A stretch of DNA of 64,000 bases from a virus. The number at the start of each line of letters is the position of its first letter. The first letter of the stretch is position 1. Position numbers and translations under genes: made by a program. The stretch spans positions 1 through 64,000 of the IMG/VR virus record IMGVR_UViG_3300037245_001361, one strand, 5' to 3'. Below, in pieces: positions 13,952-21,823 of this stretch. A model generated the notes under the pieces. That model saw only the letters and a program-made list of their open reading frames with translations, ran no database searches and had not been told where the DNA came from.

Positions 13952-15391
13952 ATGAAAAAAAATGACTTACAGCTTAACTTAATGTCAGAAAGTAGCTTTA
14001 TAGGACAGTCCAATATAGATATAGAGGAAATCGTTTTAGCTACTTTCGTAAATTACCCTGAATCATATTTTAAAGTTGCCGATCAATTAAGTGTAAGTGA
14101 GTTTTCTGTAACAGAAACCAAATATATTTATATGGCAATTAAAGAATTAGCAGAGGTTTCAAAAATAGATATAGCTACCGTTACAGATAAATTAATTCAA
14201 AAGAAATATACTGATATAATCTACAAGCAAAAGAAAGGTTTTGACCTTGTTGTTATGCTTAATGGAATATGCGAAAGGGTAGATAATGATTATCACTTAT
14301 TAGAACATTGTAAACTTTTAAATGGATATGCTAAGCGTAGAAAACTTACAGCTTTAGCAGATGACATTAAAAAGAAATGTAATGATATGGTTGACCCTAT
14401 GGAAGTTATTTCTGATGTAAGCACTACAGTTGTAGAGATACAAGAAATGGGAGATATTGAAGAGTTTGATTTAAATGCTGAAAATAAGAAAGTTCTAAAA
14501 GGATTAGACTCTAAGAAAGATGGAGAAACTGATGTTAGAACCCACATAGATGCTATGGATAAATTTCTATACTGCTTAGAACCTTCAGAATTAATTATTA
14601 TTGGAGCAGCACCATCAATGGGTAAAACTTCTCTTGCATTAGAAATATTCAAGAATCAAATTGTTAACGAAGTTCCTGCAGCTTTCTTTAGTTTAGAAAT
14701 GGGTGTAACTCAACTACTAAACAGAATGTATGCTGTAGAATCAGAAGTTCCTTTAAGCAATATGAGAACACGTAATCTTTCCCCATTAGAAAGGAAAAAG
14801 ATAAACGTCACTATCGGAGAGTTTGAAAGAAAGAAGAAATTCTTTATTGATGATCGTGCCAGGAAGATTTCTCATATAGCTAATAAGATTCGTAAATATG
14901 TAATAAGACATAAAGTGAAAATAGCAATTATTGACTATCTTCAATTAATGACTTGTGATATGGGAAGACCGAGCAATCGAGAACAAGAAATATCTATCAT
15001 ATCAAGAACCTTAAAAGAATTAGCTACTGAACTTGGTATTCCAATCATTGCATTATCTCAAATTAATAGAGGTATTCATTCAAGAGCAGAGAAAAGACCT
15101 ACTCTTGGAGATTTAAGAGAATCAGGTTCTATCGAGCAAGATGCTGATATGGTAATATTTGTCCATAGACCTGCATATTTTGAACTCGCACAAGGAATAC
15201 CCTATGTAGAGGAAGCCGAGCTGATAATAGCAAAAGGTAGGTCTACAGGTGTAGGTACAGTTTATGTTAAGTTTAAATCAAGTATGACTAAATTTATTTC
15301 AAATGAGCAAGAATTACAAACACACTCGGATAGTCAAGGAAGTTTCCCAGAAAACGGGAATATCGCCCCAAGTGGTGAGTTTGATAGTTAA
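13952..15391 (+). CDS. dnaB: Replicative DNA helicase, DnaB family, 479 aa
   Basis: The N-terminal DnaB-type helical domain covers about residues 15-110. The RecA-like motor has Walker A GAAPSMGKT at 218-226, Walker B IAIIDYLQLM, and LSQINRGIHSR plus GDLRESGSIEQDAD further on, all standard DnaB signatures. It unwinds the phage DNA as a hexamer ahead of the replisome. I use ATG 13952 (MKKNDLQ), not the in-frame TTG 21 bases upstream. The C-terminal 30 residues are a Ser/Gly-rich tail whose coding bases overlap the start of the HU-like gene. Confidence 0.95.
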   Translation: MKKNDLQLNLMSESSFIGQSNIDIEEIVLATFVNYPESYFKVADQLSVSEFSVTETKYIYMAIKELAEVSKIDIATVTDKLIQKKYTDIIYKQKKGFDLVVMLNGICERVDNDYHLLEHCKLLNGYAKRRKLTALADDIKKKCNDMVDPMEVISDVSTTVVEIQEMGDIEEFDLNAENKKVLKGLDSKKDGETDVRTHIDAMDKFLYCLEPSELIIIGAAPSMGKTSLALEIFKNQIVNEVPAAFFSLEMGVTQLLNRMYAVESEVPLSNMRTRNLSPLERKKINVTIGEFERKKKFFIDDRARKISHIANKIRKYVIRHKVKIAIIDYLQLMTCDMGRPSNREQEISIISRTLKELATELGIPIIALSQINRGIHSRAEKRPTLGDLRESGSIEQDADMVIFVHRPAYFELAQGIPYVEEAELIIAKGRSTGVGTVYVKFKSSMTKFISNEQELQTHSDSQGSFPENGNIAPSGEFDS

Positions 15392-15572
15392 ACACTTTTT
15401 TGCAAGTCTTAGAAGTTTAACCAAAAGGAATGAAGACATCAATATTCAAGGATTCTTCTCATTAAAGCTTTCGGGATATTATAAAAAGAAAATCAAGAAA
15501 GAGGGTAAAAACACCAACCTTAGAATAAGGAAGGATAAAAAACAATACTACGTTAAAAAAACTAAAAAATAA
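15303..15572 (+). CDS. HU/IHF-like DNA-binding protein, 89 aa
   Basis: The pattern IVKEVSQKTGISPQVVSLIV followed by an INIQGFFSLKL strand and a very basic arm and tail (KKKIKKEGK, LRIRKDKKQYYVKK) fits the HU/IHF fold, which bends DNA as a dimer. IHF-like subunits are recurrent in crAss-like phages. The start lies 89 bases inside dnaB in another frame; the overlapped part encodes the first helix, so the overlap is probably real. Confidence 0.8.
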   Translation: MSKNYKHTRIVKEVSQKTGISPQVVSLIVKHFFASLRSLTKRNEDINIQGFFSLKLSGYYKKKIKKEGKNTNLRIRKDKKQYYVKKTKK

Positions 15573-15582
15573 CACAATAATC

Positions 15583-15601
15583 AATGTATTTTTAGTACAT
15601 T
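15583..15601 (+). other. Short intergenic hairpin
   Basis: AATGTA pairs with TACATT around TTTTTAG in the 38-base gap before the gene at 15611. It lacks the GAG/CTC core of the early hairpin family. It could be an operator or nothing. Confidence 0.25.
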
Positions 15602-15610
15602 TACTACCCT

Positions 15611-15880
15611 ATGAAGCACGTTAATCAAAGAATATTGCTTATACCAAGTAATGTATTTAGAAATAAAAGCATCAAGAATGTTGCTCTGTTTTACGGTGAA
15701 CTATACTCTCAATTAAACAAAATTGACATTGATAAAAATGTCAAAGTTTGTTGTGAAGAGATTAGTTTAACCAATGGCAGAATAACAAGTCTCAAAAATC
15801 AATCAACTAAAGAATTTCACGAGTCCACTCTTTACAGAATGGAAAATCCAAATTCACATTTTCTAATTTTTAATAACTAA
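15611..15880 (+). CDS. Unknown protein, 89 aa
   Basis: A small basic mixed alpha/beta protein with no recognisable motif, lying between the HU-like gene and the Sak4-like ATPase and ending two bases before it. By position it belongs to the replication/recombination block. Its ATG follows a short hairpin and a TACCCT stretch. Confidence 0.55.
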   Translation: MKHVNQRILLIPSNVFRNKSIKNVALFYGELYSQLNKIDIDKNVKVCCEEISLTNGRITSLKNQSTKEFHESTLYRMENPNSHFLIFNN

Positions 15881-15882
15881 GA

Positions 15883-16575
15883 ATGAAACCAAACATTTTT
15901 ATTGTCGGGCCATCTGGTACCGGTAAATCAACATCTTTAAAAAATCTTAACCCCGAAACAACAATTGTGTTGAATACGGAGCAAAAAGCATTACCATTCA
16001 GAGGTGCAGGAAAGTTTAAATTAAATGTTCCTATAGCTGATATGAAAGCATTTCACATTGCCTTTGATAAAGCTCTTGCAAGTACAAAAGCTAAAGTAAT
16101 CGTAATTGAATCTTTTACTTCTTTAGTAGAACATCTTTATAGATATTCAAACTCAATGTTTTCAAACTTTGACGTATGGAACAACTACAAAGAAGAAGTT
16201 GGAACTATTTTGAATAAATCAAAAGGTACAGACAAGTACGTTGTGTTTACAGGTATTGACGAAACTATTGATGGAGCCAATGGTGTTGAACAGCGAATTA
16301 TTTCTGTTGAAGGAAAAGCTTGGAAAGGTAAAGTAGAAAAAGAATTTGTTATTAATTTATTCAGTGCAGTATCTCCAAAAGAAAGTGGAGGAATTACACA
16401 CGAATTTGTTACAAATAGGATTCAAGGTTATGAAAATTACCCTTGTAAATCCCCAGATGAAATGCTTCCTGAAAGAATGCCTAATGATTTAGCATTGGTA
16501 ATCAAATACGCAGAAGCATATTATAACGGAGAGGAAGTTCCGCAAACAGAAACAGCACCAACTAAAGAATCATAA
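15883..16575 (+). CDS. Sak4-like RecA/AAA ATPase, recombination, 230 aa
   Basis: A single P-loop NTPase domain: Walker A GPSGTGKS at residues 9-16, then a core strand VIVIESF that serves as Walker B, and a VEGKAWKGKVEKEF strand pair. This matches phage Sak4-type (AAA_24) ATPases that assist ssDNA annealing and recombination, normally with an SSB. The next gene encodes an SSB-like protein, which supports this. The C-terminal tail is acidic and polar. Confidence 0.8.
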   Translation: MKPNIFIVGPSGTGKSTSLKNLNPETTIVLNTEQKALPFRGAGKFKLNVPIADMKAFHIAFDKALASTKAKVIVIESFTSLVEHLYRYSNSMFSNFDVWNNYKEEVGTILNKSKGTDKYVVFTGIDETIDGANGVEQRIISVEGKAWKGKVEKEFVINLFSAVSPKESGGITHEFVTNRIQGYENYPCKSPDEMLPERMPNDLALVIKYAEAYYNGEEVPQTETAPTKES

Positions 16576-16600
16576 TTATTAATTATTAAAATTTAAAACA

Positions 16601-17215
16601 ATGAGTTTTGACCAAGAAATGAATGAAGTGGCTAAAGCAGAGTCTAAGCCAAATTATATATCAGTACCATGCGTAGCATTAGTAACTGTTAAGAAATATG
16701 AAATGTCTCCAAGTGATCATAAAGGAAGACCTTATATTGAATTTACATTTGAAACGTGTGATGATGCTAAGTCTGTAAATAATTCAAGACTATATAGAGC
16801 ATTGCCTACAGATTCAGAAGAAGTAAAAGGCTTTATGAATACTTCTATTAAAAGTTTACTTACAAATGCTGGAGCTAATTGGGATTTGAAAGGAGAAGAA
16901 ATTATTAAATCTGCTATTGGAAATAAAGTTAAAGCTTTATTTAAGCAGGAAGAGTATATTGGTGCTGATAAAAATGCAAACAATATGCCTGTAGTTAGAA
17001 CTTCTATAAAGTATTCTTTTAGTGGTTTACCTGATGCTGAATTGCAAGGTAATCAAACGTATTTTCACAAAAGGCTAAAAGAGGCTGACATTAAAAAGTT
17101 AGAGGGCCTTATGGATAAATGGAAAAGAGATAATCCAGACAGTCCACAAGCTAATCCTTCAACTGCACAAAGTGTTGAAGATGCACCTGCTACAGATGAT
17201 GATTTGCCATTTTAA
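16601..17215 (+). CDS. ssDNA-binding-like protein with DDDLPF tail, 204 aa
   Basis: A beta-rich core (residues 20-150: YISVPCVALVTVKKYEM, RPYIEFTFETCD, KVKALFKQEE), a Pro/Ser/Gln-rich linker, and an acidic C-terminal tip ending DDDLPF. The same kind of tip in bacterial SSB docks DNA repair and replication partners. The core resembles phage SSB-like proteins (DUF669 type) more than canonical SSB. It follows the Sak4-like ATPase, a frequent pair in phage recombination modules. Confidence 0.75.
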   Translation: MSFDQEMNEVAKAESKPNYISVPCVALVTVKKYEMSPSDHKGRPYIEFTFETCDDAKSVNNSRLYRALPTDSEEVKGFMNTSIKSLLTNAGANWDLKGEEIIKSAIGNKVKALFKQEEYIGADKNANNMPVVRTSIKYSFSGLPDAELQGNQTYFHKRLKEADIKKLEGLMDKWKRDNPDSPQANPSTAQSVEDAPATDDDLPF

Positions 17216-17222
17216 AATAAGT

Positions 17223-17248
17223 ACAGAGAGTTCTTCGGAGCTCTCTGT
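17223..17248 (+). promoter_or_regulatory. Stem-loop with TTCG loop
   Basis: ACAGAGAGTTC pairs with GAGCTCTCTGT (11 pairs, one G-T) around TTCG. It ends 16 nt before the ATG at 17265. No U-tract follows. Confidence 0.7.
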
Positions 17249-17264
17249 TATTTAAATTTGAATT

Positions 17265-17432
17265 ATGAAAGAAGAAATAAGAGATTTGATAGAAGAACTT
17301 GATTTAAGGCTTTGTTTTAAATTTATAGATTTTGAGCAAAAAATTATATCTCAAGCAATAAAGCAAATAGAAAACAATCCTTTTCTTTCATTTTGCGAAA
17401 AACAAAAATTAATAAAAGAATATTATGGTTAA
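17265..17432 (+). CDS. Unknown small helical protein, 55 aa
   Basis: The frame starts with ATG 16 nt after a family stem-loop and overlaps the next gene by 8 nt. It looks fully helical (EEIRDLIEELDLRL, EQKIISQAIKQIE). Not recognised. Confidence 0.6.
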   Translation: MKEEIRDLIEELDLRLCFKFIDFEQKIISQAIKQIENNPFLSFCEKQKLIKEYYG

Positions 17433-17862
17433 GAATTTAGATGGATTAAAACACTTAATGTCAAAACTTATAGCTCAGGCTACAAAAGAAAATGAAGAAG
17501 GACCACATACCTTTAAAGTAAGAGTAAATGGAAATTGGGAGCCTATAGATAATGATGTTAAAGAATCTATGATGGCTTTATTTTCTGGTTCATCTATGAT
17601 GTTGTCAGATTTGTTTGTAATATTTAATGGAGAATATACCATTATAGAATTAAGAAGCTATGATGTTCGTCATATTCTTTCTTATGTAAAGAGTTTAGAG
17701 GGAAAGATTGGTGATATTAAAACTAATGATTTTGCTATTAAAAGCCTTAATACTGCAATATCATTACTTGATGATTTCAATAATAACTTTGGAGAAGGTA
17801 AGTGGAATAAAACTGAAGAAATTACAAAGCTCGATGAAGCTATAAAAACTTTGAAAAATTAA
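17425..17862 (+). CDS. Unknown helical protein, 145 aa
   Basis: Soluble, with a central hydrophobic stretch around residues 47-75 (MMALFSGSSMMLSDLFVIF) that reads as buried core rather than membrane, followed by helices. It overlaps its upstream neighbour by 8 nt and ends two bases before the lipoprotein gene. No family recognised. Confidence 0.6.
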   Translation: MVKNLDGLKHLMSKLIAQATKENEEGPHTFKVRVNGNWEPIDNDVKESMMALFSGSSMMLSDLFVIFNGEYTIIELRSYDVRHILSYVKSLEGKIGDIKTNDFAIKSLNTAISLLDDFNNNFGEGKWNKTEEITKLDEAIKTLKN

Positions 17863-17864
17863 TT

Positions 17865-18074
17865 ATGAAAAAACTATTATTAGCTATTATTATAGCCGCA
17901 GCATTTACCTCGTGTAAAAAAGAATACACTTGTAGTTGCACAAGAACGCTTTCCGATGGAACACCAAACGGAACAAGTACTTATCAAGTAGACGATAAGC
18001 AAAGATGTGGAGCAGACGGACAATCAGTTCGTGTTGATGCTGCAGGAATAACTCACAATTGTAAAATACAATAA
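17865..18074 (+). CDS. Small Cys-rich lipoprotein, 69 aa
   Basis: MKK start, hydrophobic core and the lipobox FTSC followed by KK at about residues 14-20 are typical of Bacteroidota lipoproteins. Cys19 would be lipidated. The mature part has further cysteines (YTCSCTRT, QRCGAD, HNCKIQ) and is likely disulphide-bonded. Bacterial proteins with this start are common in Flavobacteriia. In an early phage region it may alter the cell surface; no direct evidence. Confidence 0.7.
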   Translation: MKKLLLAIIIAAAFTSCKKEYTCSCTRTLSDGTPNGTSTYQVDDKQRCGADGQSVRVDAAGITHNCKIQ

Positions 18075-18076
18075 TC

Positions 18077-18107
18077 AACTAAAAGGGTGCTTCGGTGCTC
18101 TTTAGTT
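18077..18107 (+). promoter_or_regulatory. Stem-loop with TTCG loop
   Basis: AACTAAAAGGGTGC pairs with GTGCTCTTTAGTT around TTCG with one bulged A and three G-T pairs. It ends 14 nt before the ATG at 18122. Confidence 0.65.
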
Positions 18108-18121
18108 TTAAAATAGATATT

Positions 18122-18706
18122 ATGACAGAATTTGATAGTAAAGAAGAACTTCATTTCTCCTGGTACTTAAATGAATTAAGAAATGCAGGATATATCAATA
18201 AATGGGATAAGTTTGAAAATGTAAATGACCCTTACCCACTTACTGAGGGATTGGCACATAAGTATATCAAGCCGATGAAAAGAGTTGAGGATAAGGAGTT
18301 ATATCAAACAATTCTTGCTCCATCAGTTTATACTCCTGATTTTAAAATATGGTGGACACCAAAAGCAAGAGGTATTTTTGTTACGGATCTGAATATTTAT
18401 TCAAAAGAAAAAATTACTACTCCTTTCATTTGTCAAGATGGTATTTCCATTGTTGAAACTAAAGGGACTTTCGATATGGGTAATATGACAAGATTGGCCA
18501 ATAATAACATTAAGTTTGTTTACCAAAAATTTGGAGTGTTTATCAACATGATTAAAGTTCCAACTATATTCAAGAATACATTTACACCAGACAGATATTT
18601 GTTAACATATAAATCATTCAAAGCACGTAAAATAAATTACGGAACTAAAAAGAAATATATTGGACCTCGAACTCTATCAGCATTTAAAAATCAGATACAG
18701 AAATAG
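18122..18706 (+). CDS. PD-(D/E)XK-type phage nuclease, 194 aa
   Basis: Two halves of a PD-(D/E)XK active site are visible: YTPDF in the middle (Asp as metal ligand) and IVETKG about 50 residues later (E-x-K). An early acidic helix (SKEELHFSWYLNEL) may supply another ligand. Spacing and the downstream FVYQKFG segment resemble DUF1064-like endonucleases of phages. A role in phage recombination or resolution of replication intermediates is likely. ATG 18122 is preferred over an upstream in-frame start. Confidence 0.65.
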   Translation: MTEFDSKEELHFSWYLNELRNAGYINKWDKFENVNDPYPLTEGLAHKYIKPMKRVEDKELYQTILAPSVYTPDFKIWWTPKARGIFVTDLNIYSKEKITTPFICQDGISIVETKGTFDMGNMTRLANNNIKFVYQKFGVFINMIKVPTIFKNTFTPDRYLLTYKSFKARKINYGTKKKYIGPRTLSAFKNQIQK

Positions 18707-19016
18707 TATCAAGCTTATTGATGACAATGGGCTAAAAGGTATTATACTATTCAATGAAACATCTAAAGAAATGAGAAAGATGTGGATTAAGTATAAATAC
18801 TCAAAATTTGGATATGTTAAGACAACTCAGATTGAATTAATAAAAAGTAATGGCGAAAGAATACCATTGAATAAGGAGATTTATGAGATTGATATTATTG
18901 AATTTGTTAAATACGCTTTAACAAGAGGATATGATTGGAAACTCTTTGGAGAACCTGATTGGAAAGCTATCGAGCCACAAAAGAAAAAGAAATTTATGAA
19001 ACCACGAAAACGATAA
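18660..19016 (+). CDS. Unknown basic protein, up to 118 aa, start uncertain
   Basis: The frame opens at a TTG overlapping the nuclease gene by 47 bases; the first ATG (18771) would drop a stretch that looks coding (KLIDDNGLKGIILFNETSKE). C-terminus is very basic (KKKKFMKPRKR), fitting nucleic-acid binding. It ends three bases before the exonuclease gene. No family recognised. Confidence 0.55.
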   Translation: MDLELYQHLKIRYRNSIKLIDDNGLKGIILFNETSKEMRKMWIKYKYSKFGYVKTTQIELIKSNGERIPLNKEIYEIDIIEFVKYALTRGYDWKLFGEPDWKAIEPQKKKKFMKPRKR

Positions 19017-19019
19017 AAT

Positions 19020-19880
19020 ATGTTTGTATCAAGCGATGAAGCAAAAGACTTTATGAAAGAACAAGAAACCTTTGACAAAAACAAAGGCAAAATTTTAGAT
19101 TGGACAGATGGTAAATACTATTCTGATACCAAATTTGTAACAAATTCTCATTTAGGTAAACTAATTGAGGGAGGTCCACAACACTTAAAAATGTACTACG
19201 AAAAAGGTGGTTCAGAAGATACTGATGCAATGATATTCGGTAGAGCAGCGCATTGTTTACTATTAGAAGAAGATTCTTTTGAAGGTAGATTCTATGCTAT
19301 AGATGATTCTGAAATATGCCTTAAAATTGGTGGTGCAAGACCAAGAACTACAAATAAATATAAAGAATGGATTGAGCCTTTAAAAGCTGAGAACGCTCAT
19401 AGACAGTTATTGTCTTTAGATGATATTACAACCATCAAAGATATGATTGACAGAGCTATGTCTTACAAGCAAGTAAGAGATATGGTTGAAGCTGCAAATC
19501 ATAGAGAAATTGTTTATCAAGGAGAACTTGAAGGTGTAGAATGCAAAATTAAAGTAGATGCTATCAATACAAGCAACTTTATTTTGGATTATAAAACTAT
19601 GAGGGATCCTGCAACTTTAAGAAATGCAGGGAAAGCATTAAGGCAAAGGCAATATGGAAGACAAGGTGCTTTCTATACCGATGTTTCAAAAGTTGATGAT
19701 TTTTGGTTTTTATTTCAAGAGAAGACTTATCCTTATACTGTATCTTTAGCTAAGCTATCTGATTTCAGCTATGAAGAAGGTCAGAAGCAGTATAAAGATG
19801 CTTTAGGAATTTACAAGCATCATTTCATTAGTAATGACCCAAAGAATATTGATAATTTCTTAGAGGTAGGACAAGTGTAA
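19020..19880 (+). CDS. RecE/ExoVIII-like PD-(D/E)XK exonuclease, 286 aa
   Basis: Phage exonuclease signatures: SHLGKLIEGGPQHLKMY, then MIFGRAAHCLLLE (the G-x-x-x-H-x-x-L-L-E helix of ExoVIII-like enzymes), then CKIKVDAI and NFILDYKTM, which provide the Asp and D-x-K of the nuclease core, and a YGRQGAFYTD helix. Such 5'-3' dsDNA exonucleases act with annealing proteins in phage recombination; the Sak4-like ATPase and SSB-like protein encoded upstream are plausible partners. Confidence 0.8.
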   Translation: MFVSSDEAKDFMKEQETFDKNKGKILDWTDGKYYSDTKFVTNSHLGKLIEGGPQHLKMYYEKGGSEDTDAMIFGRAAHCLLLEEDSFEGRFYAIDDSEICLKIGGARPRTTNKYKEWIEPLKAENAHRQLLSLDDITTIKDMIDRAMSYKQVRDMVEAANHREIVYQGELEGVECKIKVDAINTSNFILDYKTMRDPATLRNAGKALRQRQYGRQGAFYTDVSKVDDFWFLFQEKTYPYTVSLAKLSDFSYEEGQKQYKDALGIYKHHFISNDPKNIDNFLEVGQV

Positions 19881-19886
19881 AAAAAT

Positions 19887-19908
19887 CGGAGGGCTTTATT
19901 GCTCTCCG
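19887..19908 (+). promoter_or_regulatory. Intergenic stem-loop of the early-arm family
   Basis: CGGAGGGC pairs with GCTCTCCG (one G-T) around TTTATT. It ends 28 nt before the ATG at 19937; an AT-only leader follows. Confidence 0.6.
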
Positions 19909-19936
19909 TTATTAATAATTAATTAAATCTTAAATT

Positions 19937-20395
19937 ATGGCAAAAGTAAGAGAGTTTGAAATAGGACAAGCCTATGACCCAAGCTTATCAATTGGAGGTG
20001 CAGAAGCAGTTAAAGATACTATGGAAAGTATTGCTGACTCTGTAACCAATGAAAGTTTTACTAAAATCTTATCGGAAGACGAGATTATAGAAAAGCAAAA
20101 AGAATTATCTAAAGCTTGTATTCTAATCAATGAAATTGAAATTGAAAAGAAAGAAGTTATGGATGAGTTTAAGTTACAATTAAAGGAGCCAAATGCGGAA
20201 AAGGCTGAGTTATTACACGCAATCAAATACAAGTCTGAGGAAAGGGTAGGTAATCTTTACCATCTTGCTGACCAAGAGAATGGATTTATGTACATTTTCG
20301 ATGAAGGTGGAGTATGTGTAGATAGTAGACTACTAAAACCTACTGAAAGACAATTAAGTATTAAACATGCTAAAACTGGTACAGATGGAGAATGA
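19937..20395 (+). CDS. Unknown coiled-coil protein in recombination block, 152 aa
   Basis: Residues 45-80 form a long charged helix (DEIIEKQKELSKACILINEI) followed by a small beta-like region. It lies directly downstream of the RecE-like exonuclease and overlaps the next gene by 11 nt (from the preferred start). It may be an accessory recombination protein, but I see no motif that proves this. Confidence 0.6.
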   Translation: MAKVREFEIGQAYDPSLSIGGAEAVKDTMESIADSVTNESFTKILSEDEIIEKQKELSKACILINEIEIEKKEVMDEFKLQLKEPNAEKAELLHAIKYKSEERVGNLYHLADQENGFMYIFDEGGVCVDSRLLKPTERQLSIKHAKTGTDGE

Positions 20396-21125
20396 TGTAG
20401 TAAAAAAAGACAATGAAAAAACTGCTATCAAAATGATTGATAGAAATATCGAAGAAGTAGTAATTCGCAAAGGATATGCATTAACATTGCACCACCCAAA
20501 TAATGTTTCTATTGCAGGAACAATTTCTGCTCCAGGTAAATTTATTCTTGATAGACATGAAGATTTTGAAAAGAACAAAGCTTATTGTGCTGTTAAAAGA
20601 GAAGAAAAACAAATTCGATTAATTCTTAATGAGCAAAACCAACATGGACATTATGAAATTATTGGTAAAATTAAAGTAGGTTCTAAATTTACTGCTCTTG
20701 GAATTAATGATTCAAGTAAATCTTACTCTCCAATGGAGCTTTCTAAGAAGCTTAAAATGATGAGAAGCATATTTACAAGTAGAGCAGAACATGGTACTGT
20801 TGTAAATGCGCTTAGGCAGATTAAAGCTAAATTAAAGCAAGATATCGAAGCTAAAGATGATTCAAGAGGAAATGTTTCAGGTTCATTTGAGCAAACTTTA
20901 GAAAGCAATGTTCCAGAAAACTTTACTTTAGAACTTCCTTTACTTGAAGGAGAAAAGAAAGTGAAATTTAAAGTTGATGTTTGGATTGAAGGAAATTCTT
21001 ACAATGATTTAAGATGTTATTTGGAAAGTGTAGATGCTGCTGATATGATTGAAGAAGCTGTTGATAAACGTATCGATGAGGAAATTGATATTATCAAACC
21101 TCATGCAGTTGTTATTGAGTCTTAA
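20385..21125 (+). CDS. Unknown protein, possibly DUF2303-like, 246 aa
   Basis: The N-terminal third has strands around LTLHHPNNVSIAGTISAPGKF and CAVKREEKQIRLILNE; the C-terminal third is beta-rich (KVKFKVDVWIEGN) with an acidic end. Size and location beside an exonuclease recall DUF2303-type phage proteins, but I cannot confirm it by motif. I prefer ATG 20385 (MENDVV) over the in-frame ATG at 20367, because it lies next to the upstream TGA. Confidence 0.55.
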   Translation: MENDVVKKDNEKTAIKMIDRNIEEVVIRKGYALTLHHPNNVSIAGTISAPGKFILDRHEDFEKNKAYCAVKREEKQIRLILNEQNQHGHYEIIGKIKVGSKFTALGINDSSKSYSPMELSKKLKMMRSIFTSRAEHGTVVNALRQIKAKLKQDIEAKDDSRGNVSGSFEQTLESNVPENFTLELPLLEGEKKVKFKVDVWIEGNSYNDLRCYLESVDAADMIEEAVDKRIDEEIDIIKPHAVVIES

Positions 21126-21147
21126 TTAAGTAATAAATAAGTAATTT

Positions 21148-21171
21148 CAAAGAGGGCTTCGGTCCTCTTTG
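21148..21171 (+). promoter_or_regulatory. Stem-loop with TTCG loop
   Basis: CAAAGAGGGC pairs with GTCCTCTTTG (10 pairs, one G-T) around TTCG. It ends 19 nt before the ATG at 21191; leader AAACTAAATTATT. Confidence 0.7.
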
Positions 21172-21190
21172 TTATTTAAACTAAATTATT

Positions 21191-21448
21191 ATGAAAGAAA
21201 AAGACAGAATGAAAGCTGCAGAAGGAGGGCTTGTGATAGTTGTTGATACAGGTAATTATAAAGCTTCTTATTCTGAAGAAGTTCCTTTTACAGCAAACCT
21301 TTATAAAACTACAGACTATCCAACTTGTTGGGTAAGAAGTGTTGTAACCGGAAAAGAATATGAATTATATTCAAATCAAATACTTGAATTAATGGAAGAA
21401 AAAAATATTAAAAAATTAATAAACTTAAAGGAGTATGGAGAAAGTTGA
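21191..21448 (+). CDS. Unknown small protein, 85 aa
   Basis: Beta-rich N-terminal half (GGLVIVVDTGNYKASYSEE, VPFTANLYKTTDY) and a helical C-terminus. It overlaps the next gene by 14 nt. No motif recognised. First gene of a coupled run of five small genes ending at the convergent terminator. Confidence 0.6.
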   Translation: MKEKDRMKAAEGGLVIVVDTGNYKASYSEEVPFTANLYKTTDYPTCWVRSVVTGKEYELYSNQILELMEEKNIKKLINLKEYGES

Positions 21449-21674
21449 AGATATGTTTCCAGAATTAAGACCTCCGCTACCATTAGTTGAATATGTAGTT
21501 GGAGCTTGTTATTCAGTTCACGAGAAAACATTATATCTATCCGTATTTAATAAAACAGAAAATATGTTTCAACATGAAATAAAAGTATTTGTAACGGAAG
21601 AGCATTCTGCACCATTATTTGCAGAGCAAGTAGCTAAATATTTTAAAACAATTGTTTTGTATGAAAAGAATTAA
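21435..21674 (+). CDS. Unknown small protein, 79 aa
   Basis: Alpha/beta-looking, with a Pro-rich N-terminal stretch (PELRPPLPLVEYV) and alternating hydrophobic strands. It overlaps both neighbours by 14 nt. Function unknown. Confidence 0.55.
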   Translation: MEKVEDMFPELRPPLPLVEYVVGACYSVHEKTLYLSVFNKTENMFQHEIKVFVTEEHSAPLFAEQVAKYFKTIVLYEKN

Positions 21675-21822
21675 AACAAAAGAAATTCAACCAAAAAAAC
21701 TTATAGCCAAAATACCAATGAAACAAATAGTTATTGATGAAGAACATTCTTGTTTTATGTATTATATTGAAAACAACAAAGTAAAATACAGTTTAATAGC
21801 TCATTTGTTTAAAGAAGGATAA
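21661..21822 (+). CDS. Unknown small protein, 53 aa
   Basis: A 53-codon frame starting at an ATG inside the end of the previous gene and ending with TAA one base before the next gene. Lys-rich N-terminus and a beta-hairpin-like C-terminus (HSCFMYYIENNKVKYSLIAH). Tight packing with its neighbours is the main support. Confidence 0.5.
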   Translation: MKRIKTKEIQPKKLIAKIPMKQIVIDEEHSCFMYYIENNKVKYSLIAHLFKEG

Positions 21823-21823
21823 T

